Source: Pseudotabrizicola sp. (GTDB taxonomy: Bacteria > Pseudomonadota > Alphaproteobacteria > Rhodobacterales > Rhodobacteraceae). From it: DNA of 64,000 bases. The stretch's first letter is position 1. Every line of letters begins with the position of its first letter. Where the stretch lies: positions 62,001 through 126,000 of the forward strand of contig NZ_JAUXOV010000024.1 of the NCBI RefSeq assembly GCF_030684215.1, given 5' to 3'. The position numbers were made by a program, and so were the translations under genes. Of this stretch, positions 1 to 9,049 are shown one piece after another. The notes beneath the pieces were generated by a model. It worked only from the letters and a program-made list of their open reading frames with translations, did not search any database and was not told the DNA's origin.

Positions 1-1
1 G

Positions 2-1450
2 GCTGGGGCGACACCGGAACAGGAACTTGCCTTTGCGCTGGCGACCGCCTGTGCGGTGCTTGATGACCTGAAAGGGAAAGTTTCCCCCGAAGATTTCCCC
101 AATATGGTCGGCAGAATATCGTTTTTTGTCAACGCGGGCATCCGCTTCGTGACTGAGCTGTGCAAGATGCGCGCCTTTGTCGACCTGTGGGACGAGATCA
201 CGGAGACGCGCTACGGCATCACGAATGCCAAATACCGCCGCTTCCGTTACGGCGTGCAGGTCAATTCCCTTGGCCTCACCGAACCACAGCCCGAAAACAA
301 CGTCTACCGCATCCTGATAGAGATGCTGGCCGTGACCCTGTCGAAAAACGCCCGCGCCCGCGCCGTGCAACTGCCCGCGTGGAACGAAGCACTCGGCCTG
401 CCCCGCCCATGGGATCAGCAATGGTCGCTGCGCATGCAGCAGATCCTGGCCTATGAGACTGACCTTCTGGAATATGACGACCTGTTCGACGGCAATCCGG
501 CGGTTGACCGCAAGGTCACCCAGTTGAAAGACGGCGCGCGCGCCGAACTTGCGCAGATCGACGCCATGGGCGGCGCCGTGGCGGCCATCGACTATATGAA
601 GGGCCGGCTGGTCGAGGCCAATGCCGACCGCATCGCGCGCATTGAATCAAAGGAAACCACCGTCGTCGGCGTCAACCGCTTCACCACGACCGAACCCTCG
701 CCCCTGACCACCGGCGACGGCAGCATCATGCAAGCCGACCCCAAGGCCGAGGCCGACCAGATCTCCCGCCTGCAGGGCTGGCGCAAAAACCGCGATAGCG
801 GCGCCGTCACCGCAGCGCTGGCCGCCCTCGCCCAAGCCTGCACCGATGGCACCAACGTCATGCCCGCCTCGATCGCCTGCGCCCGCGCAGGCGTCACCAC
901 CGGCGAATGGGGCGCAGTTGTGCGCCGTGCCTTTGGCGAATACCGCGCCCCCACCGGCGTCTCGCGCAACCCGTCGAACCGCACCGAAGGACTAGAGCCG
1001 ATCCGCGAAGCCGTCGCCACCCTGTCGTCAAAACTTGGCCGCCCGCTCAAATTCCTTGTCGGCAAACCGGGGCTGGATGGCCATTCCAACGGTGCCGAAC
1101 AGATCGCCGCCCGCGCCCGCGATTGCGGCATGGAGATCCATTACGAAGGCATCCGCCTGACTCCTTCCGAAATTGTCAGCGCAGCACAGGATCAGCAAGC
1201 TCATGTCATTGGCCTGTCGATCCTGTCGGGCAGCCATATTCCCCTGATTACCGAAACCCTTGATCTGATGCGCAAAGCAGACCTTGGCCATATCCCGCTG
1301 GTCGTCGGCGGCATCATCCCCGAGGCCGATGCCGCACAGCTGCGGGCCCTTGGCGTGGCCGCCGTCTACACACCCAAGGATTTTGAGCTGAACCGCATCA
1401 TGCTTGATATCGTCGGGCTGGTTGACGCCGCCCCGATCGCCGCCGAATAA
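2..1450 (+). CDS. ecm: Ethylmalonyl-CoA mutase, 5' truncated by window edge
   Basis: This is the C-terminal part of a B12-dependent acyl-CoA mutase. The reading frame is open from base 2, so the start lies outside the window and about 480 residues are visible. The family converts (2R)-ethylmalonyl-CoA to (2S)-methylsuccinyl-CoA in the ethylmalonyl-CoA pathway of acetyl-CoA assimilation. The end of the TIM barrel is followed by a cobalamin-binding domain carrying DGHSNG (the DxHxxG motif, His being the lower cobalt ligand), then SILSGSH and VGGIIPE. Methylmalonyl-CoA mutase shares these motifs. I prefer Ecm because the sequence pattern resembles Rhodobacterales Ecm and because mch and mcl2 lie 11-14 kb away. 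The exact substrate is inference. Confidence 0.9.
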   Translation, partial: AGATPEQELAFALATACAVLDDLKGKVSPEDFPNMVGRISFFVNAGIRFVTELCKMRAFVDLWDEITETRYGITNAKYRRFRYGVQVNSLGLTEPQPENNVYRILIEMLAVTLSKNARARAVQLPAWNEALGLPRPWDQQWSLRMQQILAYETDLLEYDDLFDGNPAVDRKVTQLKDGARAELAQIDAMGGAVAAIDYMKGRLVEANADRIARIESKETTVVGVNRFTTTEPSPLTTGDGSIMQADPKAEADQISRLQGWRKNRDSGAVTAALAALAQACTDGTNVMPASIACARAGVTTGEWGAVVRRAFGEYRAPTGVSRNPSNRTEGLEPIREAVATLSSKLGRPLKFLVGKPGLDGHSNGAEQIAARARDCGMEIHYEGIRLTPSEIVSAAQDQQAHVIGLSILSGSHIPLITETLDLMRKADLGHIPLVVGGIIPEADAAQLRALGVAAVYTPKDFELNRIMLDIVGLVDAAPIAAE

Positions 1451-1519
1451 GGTCACCCCTATTGCCCTGACGATGCGAACCAAGCACAACTTGGTCAGAC
1501 AGATGCACAGGGACGACAC

Positions 1520-2215
1520 ATGACCTTTCATATCGGCGCCCAGCCGGGCGAGATTGCCGAGACCTGCCTTTTGCCCGGCGATCCCTACCGCGCCCGCTGG
1601 GCTGCCGAGCGGTTCTTGCAAAATGCAAAGCTGGTTTCCGAAACCCGCGGCATGCTGGGCTATACCGGCACATGGCGGGGCAACCCGGTCACCATTCATG
1701 GCACCGGCATGGGCATGCCCTCGCTGTCGATCTATGCCAATGAACTGATCCGCGACTATGGCGCGCAAACCCTGATCCGTGTGGGATCTTGCGGTGCATT
1801 GCAGCCGCATATCGGCTTGCGTGATGTGGTGCTGGCGCAGGCCGCCTCAACCATCGGATCGCCCTCCACCAGCATCTTCCGTGAAATGCGCTTCGCCCCC
1901 GTTGCTGACTTTGGCCTACTGTCAAAGGCTTACGCCGCCGCAACGGGCCCCGTGCATGTCGGCGGTATCTTCACCTCTGACACCTTCTACGACGAACGCA
2001 CCGACCTGAACGATCAGTTGCAGCGCCACGGCTGCCTTGCGGTGGAAATGGAAACGGCCGAGCTTTACACCCTTTCTGCCCGCTACCAGCGCCGCGCTCT
2101 GGCCATCCTTACCGTGTCAGACCACATCCTGACCGGCGAAGCCCTGCCCAGTGCTGACCGCGAAACCAGCTTTGCCGCCATGATCGAAATGGCCCTGCAC
2201 GCGGCCTTTACCTGA
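1520..2215 (+). CDS. deoD: Purine nucleoside phosphorylase, DeoD type
   Basis: The 231-residue protein has the usual length of hexameric DeoD-type phosphorylases, which split purine (deoxy)nucleosides with phosphate in the cytosol for salvage. Visible motifs are LPGDPYRA near the N-terminus, [16 protein letters not shown] for phosphate and sugar binding, VEMETAELY for ribose contacts, and SDHILTGE containing the catalytic Asp. AGGGA lies 6-8 nt before the ATG. The gene follows ecm with a 69-nt gap on the same strand and overlaps the convergent LysR gene by 8 nt at its 3' end. The family assignment is secure. Confidence 0.93.
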   Translation: MTFHIGAQPGEIAETCLLPGDPYRARWAAERFLQNAKLVSETRGMLGYTGTWRGNPVTIHGTGMGMPSLSIYANELIRDYGAQTLIRVGSCGALQPHIGLRDVVLAQAASTIGSPSTSIFREMRFAPVADFGLLSKAYAAATGPVHVGGIFTSDTFYDERTDLNDQLQRHGCLAVEMETAELYTLSARYQRRALAILTVSDHILTGEALPSADRETSFAAMIEMALHAAFT

Positions 2216-3071
2216 CCCCGCACAGCCATTGCGCCACCCGCGCCGCTGCCCCGCCCCGCAGGGGGCTCGCAGACCACAGGCGCAGGGCGCGGGGCAGCGT
2301 CACCTCACCGTCCAAGGGGCGTACCAGCCGCCCATCCTCCAGATGGCGGCCCACCAGCGCCGCATGCCCCATCAACACGCCGCCGCCGTTCACCGCCTCT
2401 TCCAGCGCCAGCGCGTAAAGCGAGAATACCGGCCCGCGTGGCACCACATCGGACCCCATATGCGCCAGCCACACCGCCCAATCCGACCGCCACGCTGTGT
2501 CCGTTAGACAGGGCACATGCGCCAGATCCTCCGCCCGCTGCACCTGCGCCGCCATCCCCGGCGCACAGACCGGAAATATCCGGTCCTCGGCCACAATGGT
2601 CCCCAGATGGTCATCGGGGAACAGGCACAGATCAAACCCCGCCCGCTTCAGGTTCGGCGGCCCCTCGATCGCCGTGATAGAGATCGAGACCTCCGGCGAC
2701 AGCGCCCGCAACTCAGGCAGGCGCGGCGACAGCCATAGCTGCGCAATCGCGGGCAGGGTCGCGATATGCACCTGCTGCGGCCGCGCCTCGGCCCTCAACC
2801 TTTGGCTGGCATGGGCCAATCCATCAAACGCGGCCGACAAATCCGGCAGCACCCGCGCGCCAAGTGGTGTCAGCGCAACCCCGCGCGCCCCGCGTTCAAA
2901 CAGCTTGGCGCCCAAGGTTGCCTCCAGCTGCTTGACATGCGCGGTCACAGCCCCCGGCGTCACTCCCAGCTCTGCCGCCGCCGCCGCAAACCCGCCCAAG
3001 CGGGCAGCCGCCTCAAACGCGCGCAGCGCATTCAGCGGCAGATCGGGCAGACGCGGGGGAGACAAAGCCAT
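2208..3071 (-). CDS. LysR-family regulator, GcvA-like
   Basis: This is a 287-residue LysR-type regulator. Residues 13-70 form the winged helix-turn-helix ([20 protein letters not shown], then [14 protein letters not shown]), and the substrate-binding domain follows from about residue 95. The [16 protein letters not shown] start is typical of the GcvA/AmpR-like subgroup. GAGG stands 5 nt before the ATG. It is transcribed divergently from the SHMT-like gene at 3166 across a 94-nt gap, the usual arrangement when a LysR protein controls its divergent neighbour. The likely target is therefore the 3166-5480 pair, which is inference. Its 3' end overlaps deoD by 8 nt. Confidence 0.9.
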   Translation of the reverse strand: MALSPPRLPDLPLNALRAFEAAARLGGFAAAAAELGVTPGAVTAHVKQLEATLGAKLFERGARGVALTPLGARVLPDLSAAFDGLAHASQRLRAEARPQQVHIATLPAIAQLWLSPRLPELRALSPEVSISITAIEGPPNLKRAGFDLCLFPDDHLGTIVAEDRIFPVCAPGMAAQVQRAEDLAHVPCLTDTAWRSDWAVWLAHMGSDVVPRGPVFSLYALALEEAVNGGGVLMGHAALVGRHLEDGRLVRPLDGEVTLPRALRLWSASPLRGGAAARVAQWLCGVR

Positions 3072-3165
3072 CAGAGCCTCAATTTTTCTAACCCTAGAAC
3101 TTCCGAAAACTCATTTGCCGACAAGCCCCCAAATCGCCATCCTTCCCCCAACACAGGAGATGTCA

Positions 3166-4479
3166 ATGCCCCACCAATCCCCGCGCCCATGGATCCCGAC
3201 CGATGTCTATATCCAGGCCCTTGCAGAACGCGTCGCCGCACCCTCTGCACAGGTCAACGCAAGGATAGAGACGCTGATCGCCCAGAATACCCAGATCCAC
3301 GACCGCGATTGTTTCAACCTGAACCCCGCCACCAATGTGATGAACCCCCGCGCCGAAGCCGCCATGGCACGCGGGCTTGGCTCGCGCCCCAGCCTTGGCT
3401 ACCCCGGCGACAAATATGAAATGGGGCTGGAGGCGATTGAAGAGATCGAAGTGATCGCCGCCGAACTCGCCTGTGAAATCTTTGGCGCCAAATACGCCGA
3501 AATCCGCGTCGGCTCGGGCGCACTGGCCAATCTTTACGGCTTTATGGCATTGGCCAAACCTGGCGACTGCATCATCGCCCCGCCCCCCGCAATTGGCGGC
3601 CATGTCACCCACCACGCGGCTGGCTGCGCAGGGCTTTACGGGCTGATCAGCCACCCTGCCCCGGTCAACGCTGATGGCTACACCATTGATCTGGAAGGTC
3701 TTCGTGCCCTTGCTCAGAAAACCCGCCCCAAGATCATCACCATCGGCGGCAGCCTCAACCTGTTCCCCCATCCGGTGCCTGAAATCCGCGCCATTGCGGA
3801 TGAGGTGGGGGCGAAAGTCCTGTTCGACGCTGCCCACCAATGCGGCATCATCGCGGGCGGCACTTGGGGCAACCCCTTACAACTGGGCGCGCATCTGATG
3901 ACGATGAGCACCTATAAATCCCTCGGCGGCCCTGCCGGAGGCCTGATCGTCACCAATGACGCCACAATCGCCGAGCGGCTTGATCACATCGCCTTTCCCG
4001 GCATGACCGCCAATTTCGATGCCGCAAAATCTGCCGCCCTCGCCATCTCGCTCATCGACTGGCGAGACCATGGTGCGGCCTATGCGCAGGCCATGGTTTC
4101 CCTCGCGCAAGCGCTCGCCCGCGAACTGGGCACCCGCGGCCTGCCGGTCTTTGCTGCCGACCGGGGGACCACGCAAACCCACCAGTTCGCGGTTCAGGCC
4201 GCGGGTTTTGGCGGTGGACAGGCCGCATCGAAAACCCTGCGCAAGGCGGGCTTTCTTGCCTGTGGCATCGGTTTGCCGATCCCTGAGGTGCCCGGCGATA
4301 TGAACGGGTTGCGCATCGGCACCCCCGAACTGGTGCGCCGAGGCGTCACCCCCGCCGATGCGCCCGCCCTTGCATCTCTGATCGCCGAAGCTTTACGCTC
4401 CGATGCGCCCGAATCCCTCGCGCCCCGAACCGCCACCCTGCGCGCCCGATTTGCCGGGATGCACTACATCAACCCCTGA
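3166..4479 (+). CDS. Serine hydroxymethyltransferase-like PLP enzyme
   Basis: This is a fold-type I PLP enzyme of 437 residues related to GlyA. It has RPSLGYPGDKY, a PLP-contacting Asp221 and His224 in FDAAHQCG, and the predicted Schiff-base Lys251 in TMSTYKSLGGPAGG. Housekeeping SHMT carries T-T-T-H-K at that site, whereas here Tyr precedes the Lys, so this is a paralogue. It may act on another beta-hydroxy or alpha-methyl amino acid. AGGAG at 3155-3159 fits the ATG at 3166 (6-nt spacing) better than the ATG at 3160, which it abuts. A much longer upstream open frame is antisense to the LysR gene and is not real. It forms an operon with the aldo/keto reductase 17 nt downstream. Confidence 0.85.
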   Translation: MPHQSPRPWIPTDVYIQALAERVAAPSAQVNARIETLIAQNTQIHDRDCFNLNPATNVMNPRAEAAMARGLGSRPSLGYPGDKYEMGLEAIEEIEVIAAELACEIFGAKYAEIRVGSGALANLYGFMALAKPGDCIIAPPPAIGGHVTHHAAGCAGLYGLISHPAPVNADGYTIDLEGLRALAQKTRPKIITIGGSLNLFPHPVPEIRAIADEVGAKVLFDAAHQCGIIAGGTWGNPLQLGAHLMTMSTYKSLGGPAGGLIVTNDATIAERLDHIAFPGMTANFDAAKSAALAISLIDWRDHGAAYAQAMVSLAQALARELGTRGLPVFAADRGTTQTHQFAVQAAGFGGGQAASKTLRKAGFLACGIGLPIPEVPGDMNGLRIGTPELVRRGVTPADAPALASLIAEALRSDAPESLAPRTATLRARFAGMHYINP

Positions 4480-4496
4480 CATCAAAACGGGCACCC

Positions 4497-5480
4497 ATGA
4501 AATACCGCCAACTCGGGGCACATGGCCCCAAAGTCTCTGCCCTCGGTCTGGGCTGCCTGTCTTTCGGCGGTATCTTCGGCCCTACCTCAACCGCAGAGTC
4601 CCTCGCCTGCCTTGACGCGGCGTGGGACCACGGCATCACTTTTCTCGACGTGGCCAATGTCTACGGCAGCGGCGTGTCGGAAAGCGTGATCAGCCAGTGG
4701 CTTGCAAGCCGCCCGCATCGCCCGGTGATCGCCACCAAAGCGGGCATCGTGCCGGGTGACGCGCGGGGCATCAACAACGACCCTGTCTATTTGCGCTCAG
4801 AGCTGGAAGGTTCGCTCAAACGCATGGGGGTAGAGCGGGTCGATCTGTTCTACCTCCACCGCCACGATCCCGCGACGCCGATTGAACAGGTCGCCAGCCT
4901 GATGGCTGACCTGATCCATGAAGGCAAGATCGGCGGCTACGGCCTGTCAGAAATCGCCCCATATACCCTGCGCCGCGCCCATGCGGTGCATCCGGTGACG
5001 GCGGTGCAGAATGAATATTCGCTCTGGACCCGGCAGCCAGAGCTGGGTCTGATCCAGACCTGTGCCGAACTGGGCGTCGCCTTTGTGCCATTTTCGCCGC
5101 TGGCTCGCGGAGCCTTTGGCTCCCCGATGCTCGATCCCGACCAATGCGACATTGGCCCGTTCCGCGCCTCGATTCCCCGTTTTTCATCGGAATACTGGCC
5201 GCTGAACAAACCAAAGCTGCTGGCATTCCACCACCTTGCCTCAGATATGGGCCACAGCCCCGCCGCGCTTGCCCTTGCGTGGTGCCTGCACCAGGGAGAC
5301 CACCTGATCCCCATCCCGGGCACTCGCACCGCCGAGCACCTTGCCGCATGGGTCGATGCCGCTGATCTCTCGCTCACCCAATCCGACCTTGCGACAATCG
5401 ACGCCACGCTCCCGATCGGCTGGGCCTATGGTGACCGCTACAATGACGCGATGGCGGCATCGGTCGAGCGCTACTGCTGA
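4497..5480 (+). CDS. Aldo/keto reductase
   Basis: This 327-residue NADPH-dependent aldo/keto reductase has a (beta/alpha)8 barrel. The catalytic tetrad is visible as Asp51 and Tyr56 (LDVANVYGSG), Lys81 (IATKAG) and His121 (FYLHRHD). The C-terminal cofactor region IPIPGTRTAEHL is intact. It starts 17 nt after the SHMT-like gene on the same strand, so the two are probably cotranscribed and under the divergent LysR regulator. It could reduce or oxidise an aldehyde or ketone produced by the PLP enzyme, but the substrate cannot be read from the sequence. A GC-rich hairpin follows the stop. Confidence 0.88.
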   Translation: MKYRQLGAHGPKVSALGLGCLSFGGIFGPTSTAESLACLDAAWDHGITFLDVANVYGSGVSESVISQWLASRPHRPVIATKAGIVPGDARGINNDPVYLRSELEGSLKRMGVERVDLFYLHRHDPATPIEQVASLMADLIHEGKIGGYGLSEIAPYTLRRAHAVHPVTAVQNEYSLWTRQPELGLIQTCAELGVAFVPFSPLARGAFGSPMLDPDQCDIGPFRASIPRFSSEYWPLNKPKLLAFHHLASDMGHSPAALALAWCLHQGDHLIPIPGTRTAEHLAAWVDAADLSLTQSDLATIDATLPIGWAYGDRYNDAMAASVERYC

Positions 5481-5484
5481 CGCC

Positions 5485-5543
5485 ATTTTCTGTTCAAAAA
5501 TATCCTCGGGGGGGCGCGAAGCGCGGGGGGCAGACAGCCCCCC
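5485..5543. repeat. Composite intergenic repeat, copy A
   Basis: An A/T-rich box at 5485-5514 (containing TTTTCTGTTCAAAAATATCC) runs into a G tract and is followed by a G/C hairpin. The same box-plus-hairpin plan recurs at 13617-13665 and 52181-52235, and shorter relatives occur elsewhere in the window. It sits between two convergent genes. Confidence 0.75.
5525..5543. terminator. G/C hairpin between convergent genes
   Basis: GGGGGGC at 5525-5531 pairs with GCCCCCC at 5537-5543 around a 5-nt loop. It lies between the 3' ends of the aldo/keto reductase and the DUF1989 gene and could stop transcription in both directions, although no strong T-run follows. Confidence 0.5.
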
Positions 5544-5550
5544 TCAACGG

Positions 5551-6411
5551 CTACAGCCCGTGACTCCGATCATAGCCATTCGCCGCACTGACCTGCCAGC
5601 CAAGCCCTGCCACCTGCGGCTTGAATACCTCGACCAGCAGTGGAAAGCAGACCGCCTGATCTGACGAATGGACCGTGGAACAATCCCCGCCGGGGCAGGC
5701 CGACAGCGCGCCCAGCATATCAATCTGAGCAAAAAACTCGATGAAATCACCGGGCCGCACCGGGCTGGCTTTCATGAAATACTGCCCGGTATCGCGGGTA
5801 AACCCGGTGCACATGAACACATTCAGCACATCATGCACATGCGCCTCCGCCTCCTCCAGCGGCAGGCCCATCCGCTCTGCGAGCGCGCGGGTCAGGTTCG
5901 AATGGCAGCAGTGGTGATACTGCCCGCCACTCAGCAGATTATGCGTGTAGGGGTCGCAGCGGGTGCCGATCACATCATGCACGCCGCCGCCAAAGGCATC
6001 AAAGCCATACCAGTCCAACGTATCCTCGGTGATCAATGCCATAGCCCGCAAAAACGGCAAGTTCGACCACATCCGGTCCCCCGCGCTCAGATGCGTGCCA
6101 TGCAGCGCCCGCGTCTTGCCGCTGTAGAACCGCTCACGCAAATCATGCGCGTTCCACAGGTTCAGATCGCCGACCTGCGGCCCGTCCACGCTCGTGATGC
6201 GGAAAAAATGCCCCGCCGGCACGTCAAAACACCGCGCCTCACGCGCGGGCACCAGTACCTCGGCCACCTGCTCCCAGCCTGCGCGCGCCTCAAGATAGGG
6301 TGCCAGATCCGGCGCGGGCAATCCTTCGACCGGATAACAGATCACCGGGGCCACAGCCTTGCGCGCGGGGGCATCCTCTGGCGCGTCATGCGCGGGCAGG
6401 TCAGGTTTCAC
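5551..6411 (-). CDS. DUF1989 (urea carboxylase-associated) family protein
   Basis: This 286-residue protein belongs to the DUF1989 family. Strongly conserved blocks are visible: VGDLNLWNAHD, ERFYSGKTRALHGTH, GDRMWSNLPFLRAMALITED, IGTRCDPYTHNLL, YHHCCHSNL, NVFMCTGF and ALSACPGGDCS. The family is often found near urea carboxylase or amino-acid degradation genes, but its reaction is not established as far as I know. The many conserved Cys and His residues suggest metal binding. The frame extends to a TTG at 6417, but GAGGAG has good spacing (8 nt) only to the GTG at 6411, so I start there. No urea carboxylase gene is near. Confidence 0.85.
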   Translation of the reverse strand: MKPDLPAHDAPEDAPARKAVAPVICYPVEGLPAPDLAPYLEARAGWEQVAEVLVPAREARCFDVPAGHFFRITSVDGPQVGDLNLWNAHDLRERFYSGKTRALHGTHLSAGDRMWSNLPFLRAMALITEDTLDWYGFDAFGGGVHDVIGTRCDPYTHNLLSGGQYHHCCHSNLTRALAERMGLPLEEAEAHVHDVLNVFMCTGFTRDTGQYFMKASPVRPGDFIEFFAQIDMLGALSACPGGDCSTVHSSDQAVCFPLLVEVFKPQVAGLGWQVSAANGYDRSHGL

Positions 6412-6439
6412 AGCCAAAGCTCCTCAAAAACACGCGTCG

Positions 6440-7411
6440 TCAGCGCCCATGCGGGGCATCGTAATCCAGCACCGGATTAATGGGAATGATCCGGTTCGGG
6501 TTTATGGTGTCATGGCTGTAGTGATAGTGGCGCACGAAATGATCCACCTGCACCGTCTCGGCAACGCCGGGCCATTGATACAGCTCGCGGGTAAAGCCCC
6601 ACAGGTTCGGATAATCAATGATCCGGCGGCGGTTGCACTTGAAATGCAGATGATACACCGGATCAAACCGGATCAGTGTCGGAAACAGCCGCCAATCAGT
6701 CTCGGTCACCCGGTCGCCCATCAGATAGCGGTTCGCGCCCAGATGCGCCTCCAGCCAGTCAAGGCTGTCAAACAGCGCTGCCACCGCCCCGTCATAAGCG
6801 TTTTGCTTGGTCGCAAACCCCGCCTTGTAAACGCCATTGTTCACCGTGTCATAGACGCGGGCGTTAATCGCCTCGATCGCCTCACGCAGCGGTTCGGGCC
6901 AATAGTCATCGGAATTGCCGGTCACCCCGTCAAAAGCAGAATTGAACATTCGGATGATCTCGGCGGACTCGTTGCTGACAATACGGCCCGTCTGCGTATC
7001 CCACAGCACTGGCACCGTGACCCGGCCTGACATATCGGGCGTATCGCGCAGATAAACATCGCGCAGAAAAGGCAGGTCAAATTGCCGGTCGCCGGTTGTC
7101 CCCGGAAAGTCCTGGTTAAAGGTCCAGCCATCCGCCAGCATGTCAGGATGCACGACCGACACCGCAATATGATCCGCCAACCCCTTGATTGCGCGAAAGA
7201 TCAGCGTGCGATGCGCCCAAGGACAGGCCAATGAAACATAAAGATGATAGCGCCCGCTTGTGGCCTTGAACCCACCCACGCCAGTCGGCCCCGCCGATCC
7301 ATCCGCCGTAACCCAGTTGCGAAAACTGGATTCTTTGCGCTCAAACGCGCCGCCCGTCGCATCCGTATCATACCATTCGTCATGCCAAACGCCGTCAACC
7401 AACTGTCCCAT
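6440..7411 (-). CDS. Glutathionyl-hydroquinone reductase-type GST
   Basis: This 323-residue GST belongs to the omega/xi-like class (YqjG/PcpF type), which uses glutathione and a catalytic Cys to reduce glutathionyl-hydroquinones. Cys63 lies in the thioredoxin-fold motif LACPWAHR. VPVLWDTQTGRIVSNESAEI is the typical cis-Pro and glutathione-binding segment, and the C-terminal helical domain includes WRLFPTLIRFDPVYHLHFKC. AAGGGAG lies 6 nt before the ATG. It is on the same strand as the DUF1989 gene (28-nt gap) and may be cotranscribed with it. Confidence 0.9.
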   Translation of the reverse strand: MGQLVDGVWHDEWYDTDATGGAFERKESSFRNWVTADGSAGPTGVGGFKATSGRYHLYVSLACPWAHRTLIFRAIKGLADHIAVSVVHPDMLADGWTFNQDFPGTTGDRQFDLPFLRDVYLRDTPDMSGRVTVPVLWDTQTGRIVSNESAEIIRMFNSAFDGVTGNSDDYWPEPLREAIEAINARVYDTVNNGVYKAGFATKQNAYDGAVAALFDSLDWLEAHLGANRYLMGDRVTETDWRLFPTLIRFDPVYHLHFKCNRRRIIDYPNLWGFTRELYQWPGVAETVQVDHFVRHYHYSHDTINPNRIIPINPVLDYDAPHGR

Positions 7412-7542
7412 GCCACTCCCTTATCCTGATCCTGCCCAAGCCTATCAGTCGCAGCCGCCTGCGGCCATGCCTGGCCCGGCCTCAAGCCCTGCGCCTGCGC
7501 ACAGCGCCTGGCGGAAAATGCGGCACCCACGCAAAGACGCAC

Positions 7543-7734
7543 TTACTCCCTTGGCCTCAAACACGCGCTCGGTGCGCGCTCGCCCGGCACCACCGCGCCA
7601 CAGGATACACAACGCCATTGCCCGGCAGATCGTTCCTGCCGCCAGCGACAGACCCGCGTCAGCGTCGAAGTGCGCCGGACGATCCACATATAGGCCAGCA
7701 CCGACACAAGCAGGACCAGCAACAGCAGTGGCAT
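7543..7734 (-). CDS. Small membrane protein with zinc-ribbon-like Cys pairs
   Basis: This 63-residue protein has one N-terminal membrane helix (PLLLLVLLVSVLAYMWIV) followed by a basic stretch and the cysteines CRW and CVSCGAVV, which suggest a small zinc ribbon or another thiol site. It starts 9 nt after the stop of the BLUF gene on the same strand, so it is probably translated from the same mRNA. I know of no function. Codon use resembles its neighbours, and the overlapping frame 7445-7687 shows no protein features, so I favour this frame. Confidence 0.6.
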   Translation of the reverse strand: MPLLLLVLLVSVLAYMWIVRRTSTLTRVCRWRQERSAGQWRCVSCGAVVPGERAPSACLRPRE

Positions 7735-7743
7735 ATCAGACCC

Positions 7744-8139
7744 CTACCCCGCCAGACGCGCGAACACCGCCAGCACCGCCGCTTCGCCTGCCTGCTCTGG
7801 CACGCCCGCCGCCACTTCCTCGCGCGACCAGACCAAGGATGTCGCGGGGTCATCCTTCATCGCCCATTCCGCGAACATCCGCTGATCGTCACCAATCTCG
7901 CGCCGGAGCAATTCGCGCACTTCAACATGCCGGTCATCGGCACGGATGCGGGCATAGGCCGCCTCTACCGCCGCCTCCGGCCCCTCCAGCAGCTGCAAAA
8001 ACAGATCGTCCCGGCACATCAAAGCGCCCGTAATCCCGTCACGGGTGTTGCAGCGCCGGGCATCGAACAGAATGGCGGTCAGCGTAACTGCATCAAAGCC
8101 AAAGGGGCGTGAGGCATAGACCAGTTGCAAAAGTGGCAT
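7744..8139 (-). CDS. BLUF-domain blue-light sensor
   Basis: This is a short stand-alone BLUF protein of 131 residues that binds FAD and senses blue light. Key flavin-pocket residues are present: Tyr8 (LVYAS), Asn31 (RRCNTRDGITG), Gln49 (LFLQLLEGP) and Trp92 (FAEWAMKD). No output domain is fused, so it must signal through a partner protein. The frame continues upstream to 8163, but AAGGA lies 8 nt before the ATG at 8139, which also matches the normal BLUF N-terminus. A small membrane protein gene follows after 9 nt and is a candidate partner; that link is inference from position only. Confidence 0.9.
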   Translation of the reverse strand: MPLLQLVYASRPFGFDAVTLTAILFDARRCNTRDGITGALMCRDDLFLQLLEGPEAAVEAAYARIRADDRHVEVRELLRREIGDDQRMFAEWAMKDDPATSLVWSREEVAAGVPEQAGEAAVLAVFARLAG

Positions 8140-8227
8140 GGGATCAGTCCTTTTTTCGCCCACAACAGCAGGCCCAACCAGAACCTAAGCCGCGGTGCCG
8201 TGCAAAGCCAGTGCCCCAAATGAAAAA

Positions 8228-8248
8228 GGCCCCGGATCAACCGGGGCC
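8228..8248 (-). terminator. Terminator of the sdh operon
   Basis: Perfect 8-bp stem GGCCCCGG/CCGGGGCC with a 5-nt loop, followed on the minus strand by a run of five T (8227-8223). It lies about 20 nt after the sdhB stop. Confidence 0.85.
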
Positions 8249-8268
8249 GTTTCCTGATCTGCGGTGGC

Positions 8269-9045
8269 CTAGACCACCCGCTCAACCATCAGCTTCTTGA
8301 TCTCGGCAATCGCCTTGGCCGGGTTCAGCCCCTTTGGGCAGGTCTTGGCGCAGTTCATGATGGTGTGGCAGCGATACAGCTTGAACGGATCTTCCAGATC
8401 ATCCAGACGCTCGCCTGTCGCTTCATCCCGGCTGTCGATGATCCAGCGGTAGGCGTGCAGCAACGCGGCTGGCCCAAGGTATTTGTCGCCATTCCACCAA
8501 TAGCTGGGGCAAGACGTGCTGCAACACGCGCACATCACGCATTCATACAGGCCATCCAACTTGCCCCGGTCATCAATCGACTGGCGCCACTCCTTGGCCG
8601 GGCGGTTGGTCTTGGTTTCCAGCCACGGCATGATTGATGCGTGCTGGGCGTAGAAATGCGTAAGATCGGGGATCAGGTCCTTGACCACTGGCAGATGCGG
8701 CAGCGGGTAGATCTTCACATCGCCCTTCACCTCATCCAACCCATAGATGCAAGCAAGCGTGTTGATCCCGTCGATGTTCATCGCGCAAGATCCGCAAATC
8801 CCCTCACGGCAAGACCGGCGGAAGGTCAGCGTCGGGTCGATCTCGTTCTTGATCTTGATCAGTGCGTCCAGAATCATCGGGCCGCAGGTGTCCATATCGA
8901 CAAAATAGGTGTCGACCTGCGGGTTTTTCCCGTCATCCGGGTTCCAGCGGTAAACCTGGAACTTGCGCACATTCTTGCCATCCGGCTTCGGCCATGTCTT
9001 GCCGGTGCGGATCGTGCTGTTTTTAGGAAGCGTGAACTGGACCAT
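8269..9045 (-). CDS. sdhB: Succinate dehydrogenase iron-sulfur subunit
   Basis: SdhB of 258 residues is the electron-transfer subunit of complex II, passing electrons from FAD to ubiquinone at the inner membrane. The [2Fe-2S] cluster ligands lie in [15 protein letters not shown], the [4Fe-4S] ligands in [16 protein letters not shown], and the [3Fe-4S] region in [17 protein letters not shown]. The frame extends upstream to 9300, but a ribosome binding site (AAGGG, 9-nt spacing) and the family N-terminus place the start at 9045. It is the last gene of the operon and is separated from sdhA by two lipoprotein genes. Confidence 0.96.
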   Translation of the reverse strand: MVQFTLPKNSTIRTGKTWPKPDGKNVRKFQVYRWNPDDGKNPQVDTYFVDMDTCGPMILDALIKIKNEIDPTLTFRRSCREGICGSCAMNIDGINTLACIYGLDEVKGDVKIYPLPHLPVVKDLIPDLTHFYAQHASIMPWLETKTNRPAKEWRQSIDDRGKLDGLYECVMCACCSTSCPSYWWNGDKYLGPAALLHAYRWIIDSRDEATGERLDDLEDPFKLYRCHTIMNCAKTCPKGLNPAKAIAEIKKLMVERVV

Positions 9046-9049
9046 TAGG

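Noticed and set aside
2497-3165. Upstream extension of the SHMT-like frame
   Set aside because: It lies antisense to the LysR gene; the ribosome binding site and family N-terminus place the start at 3166.
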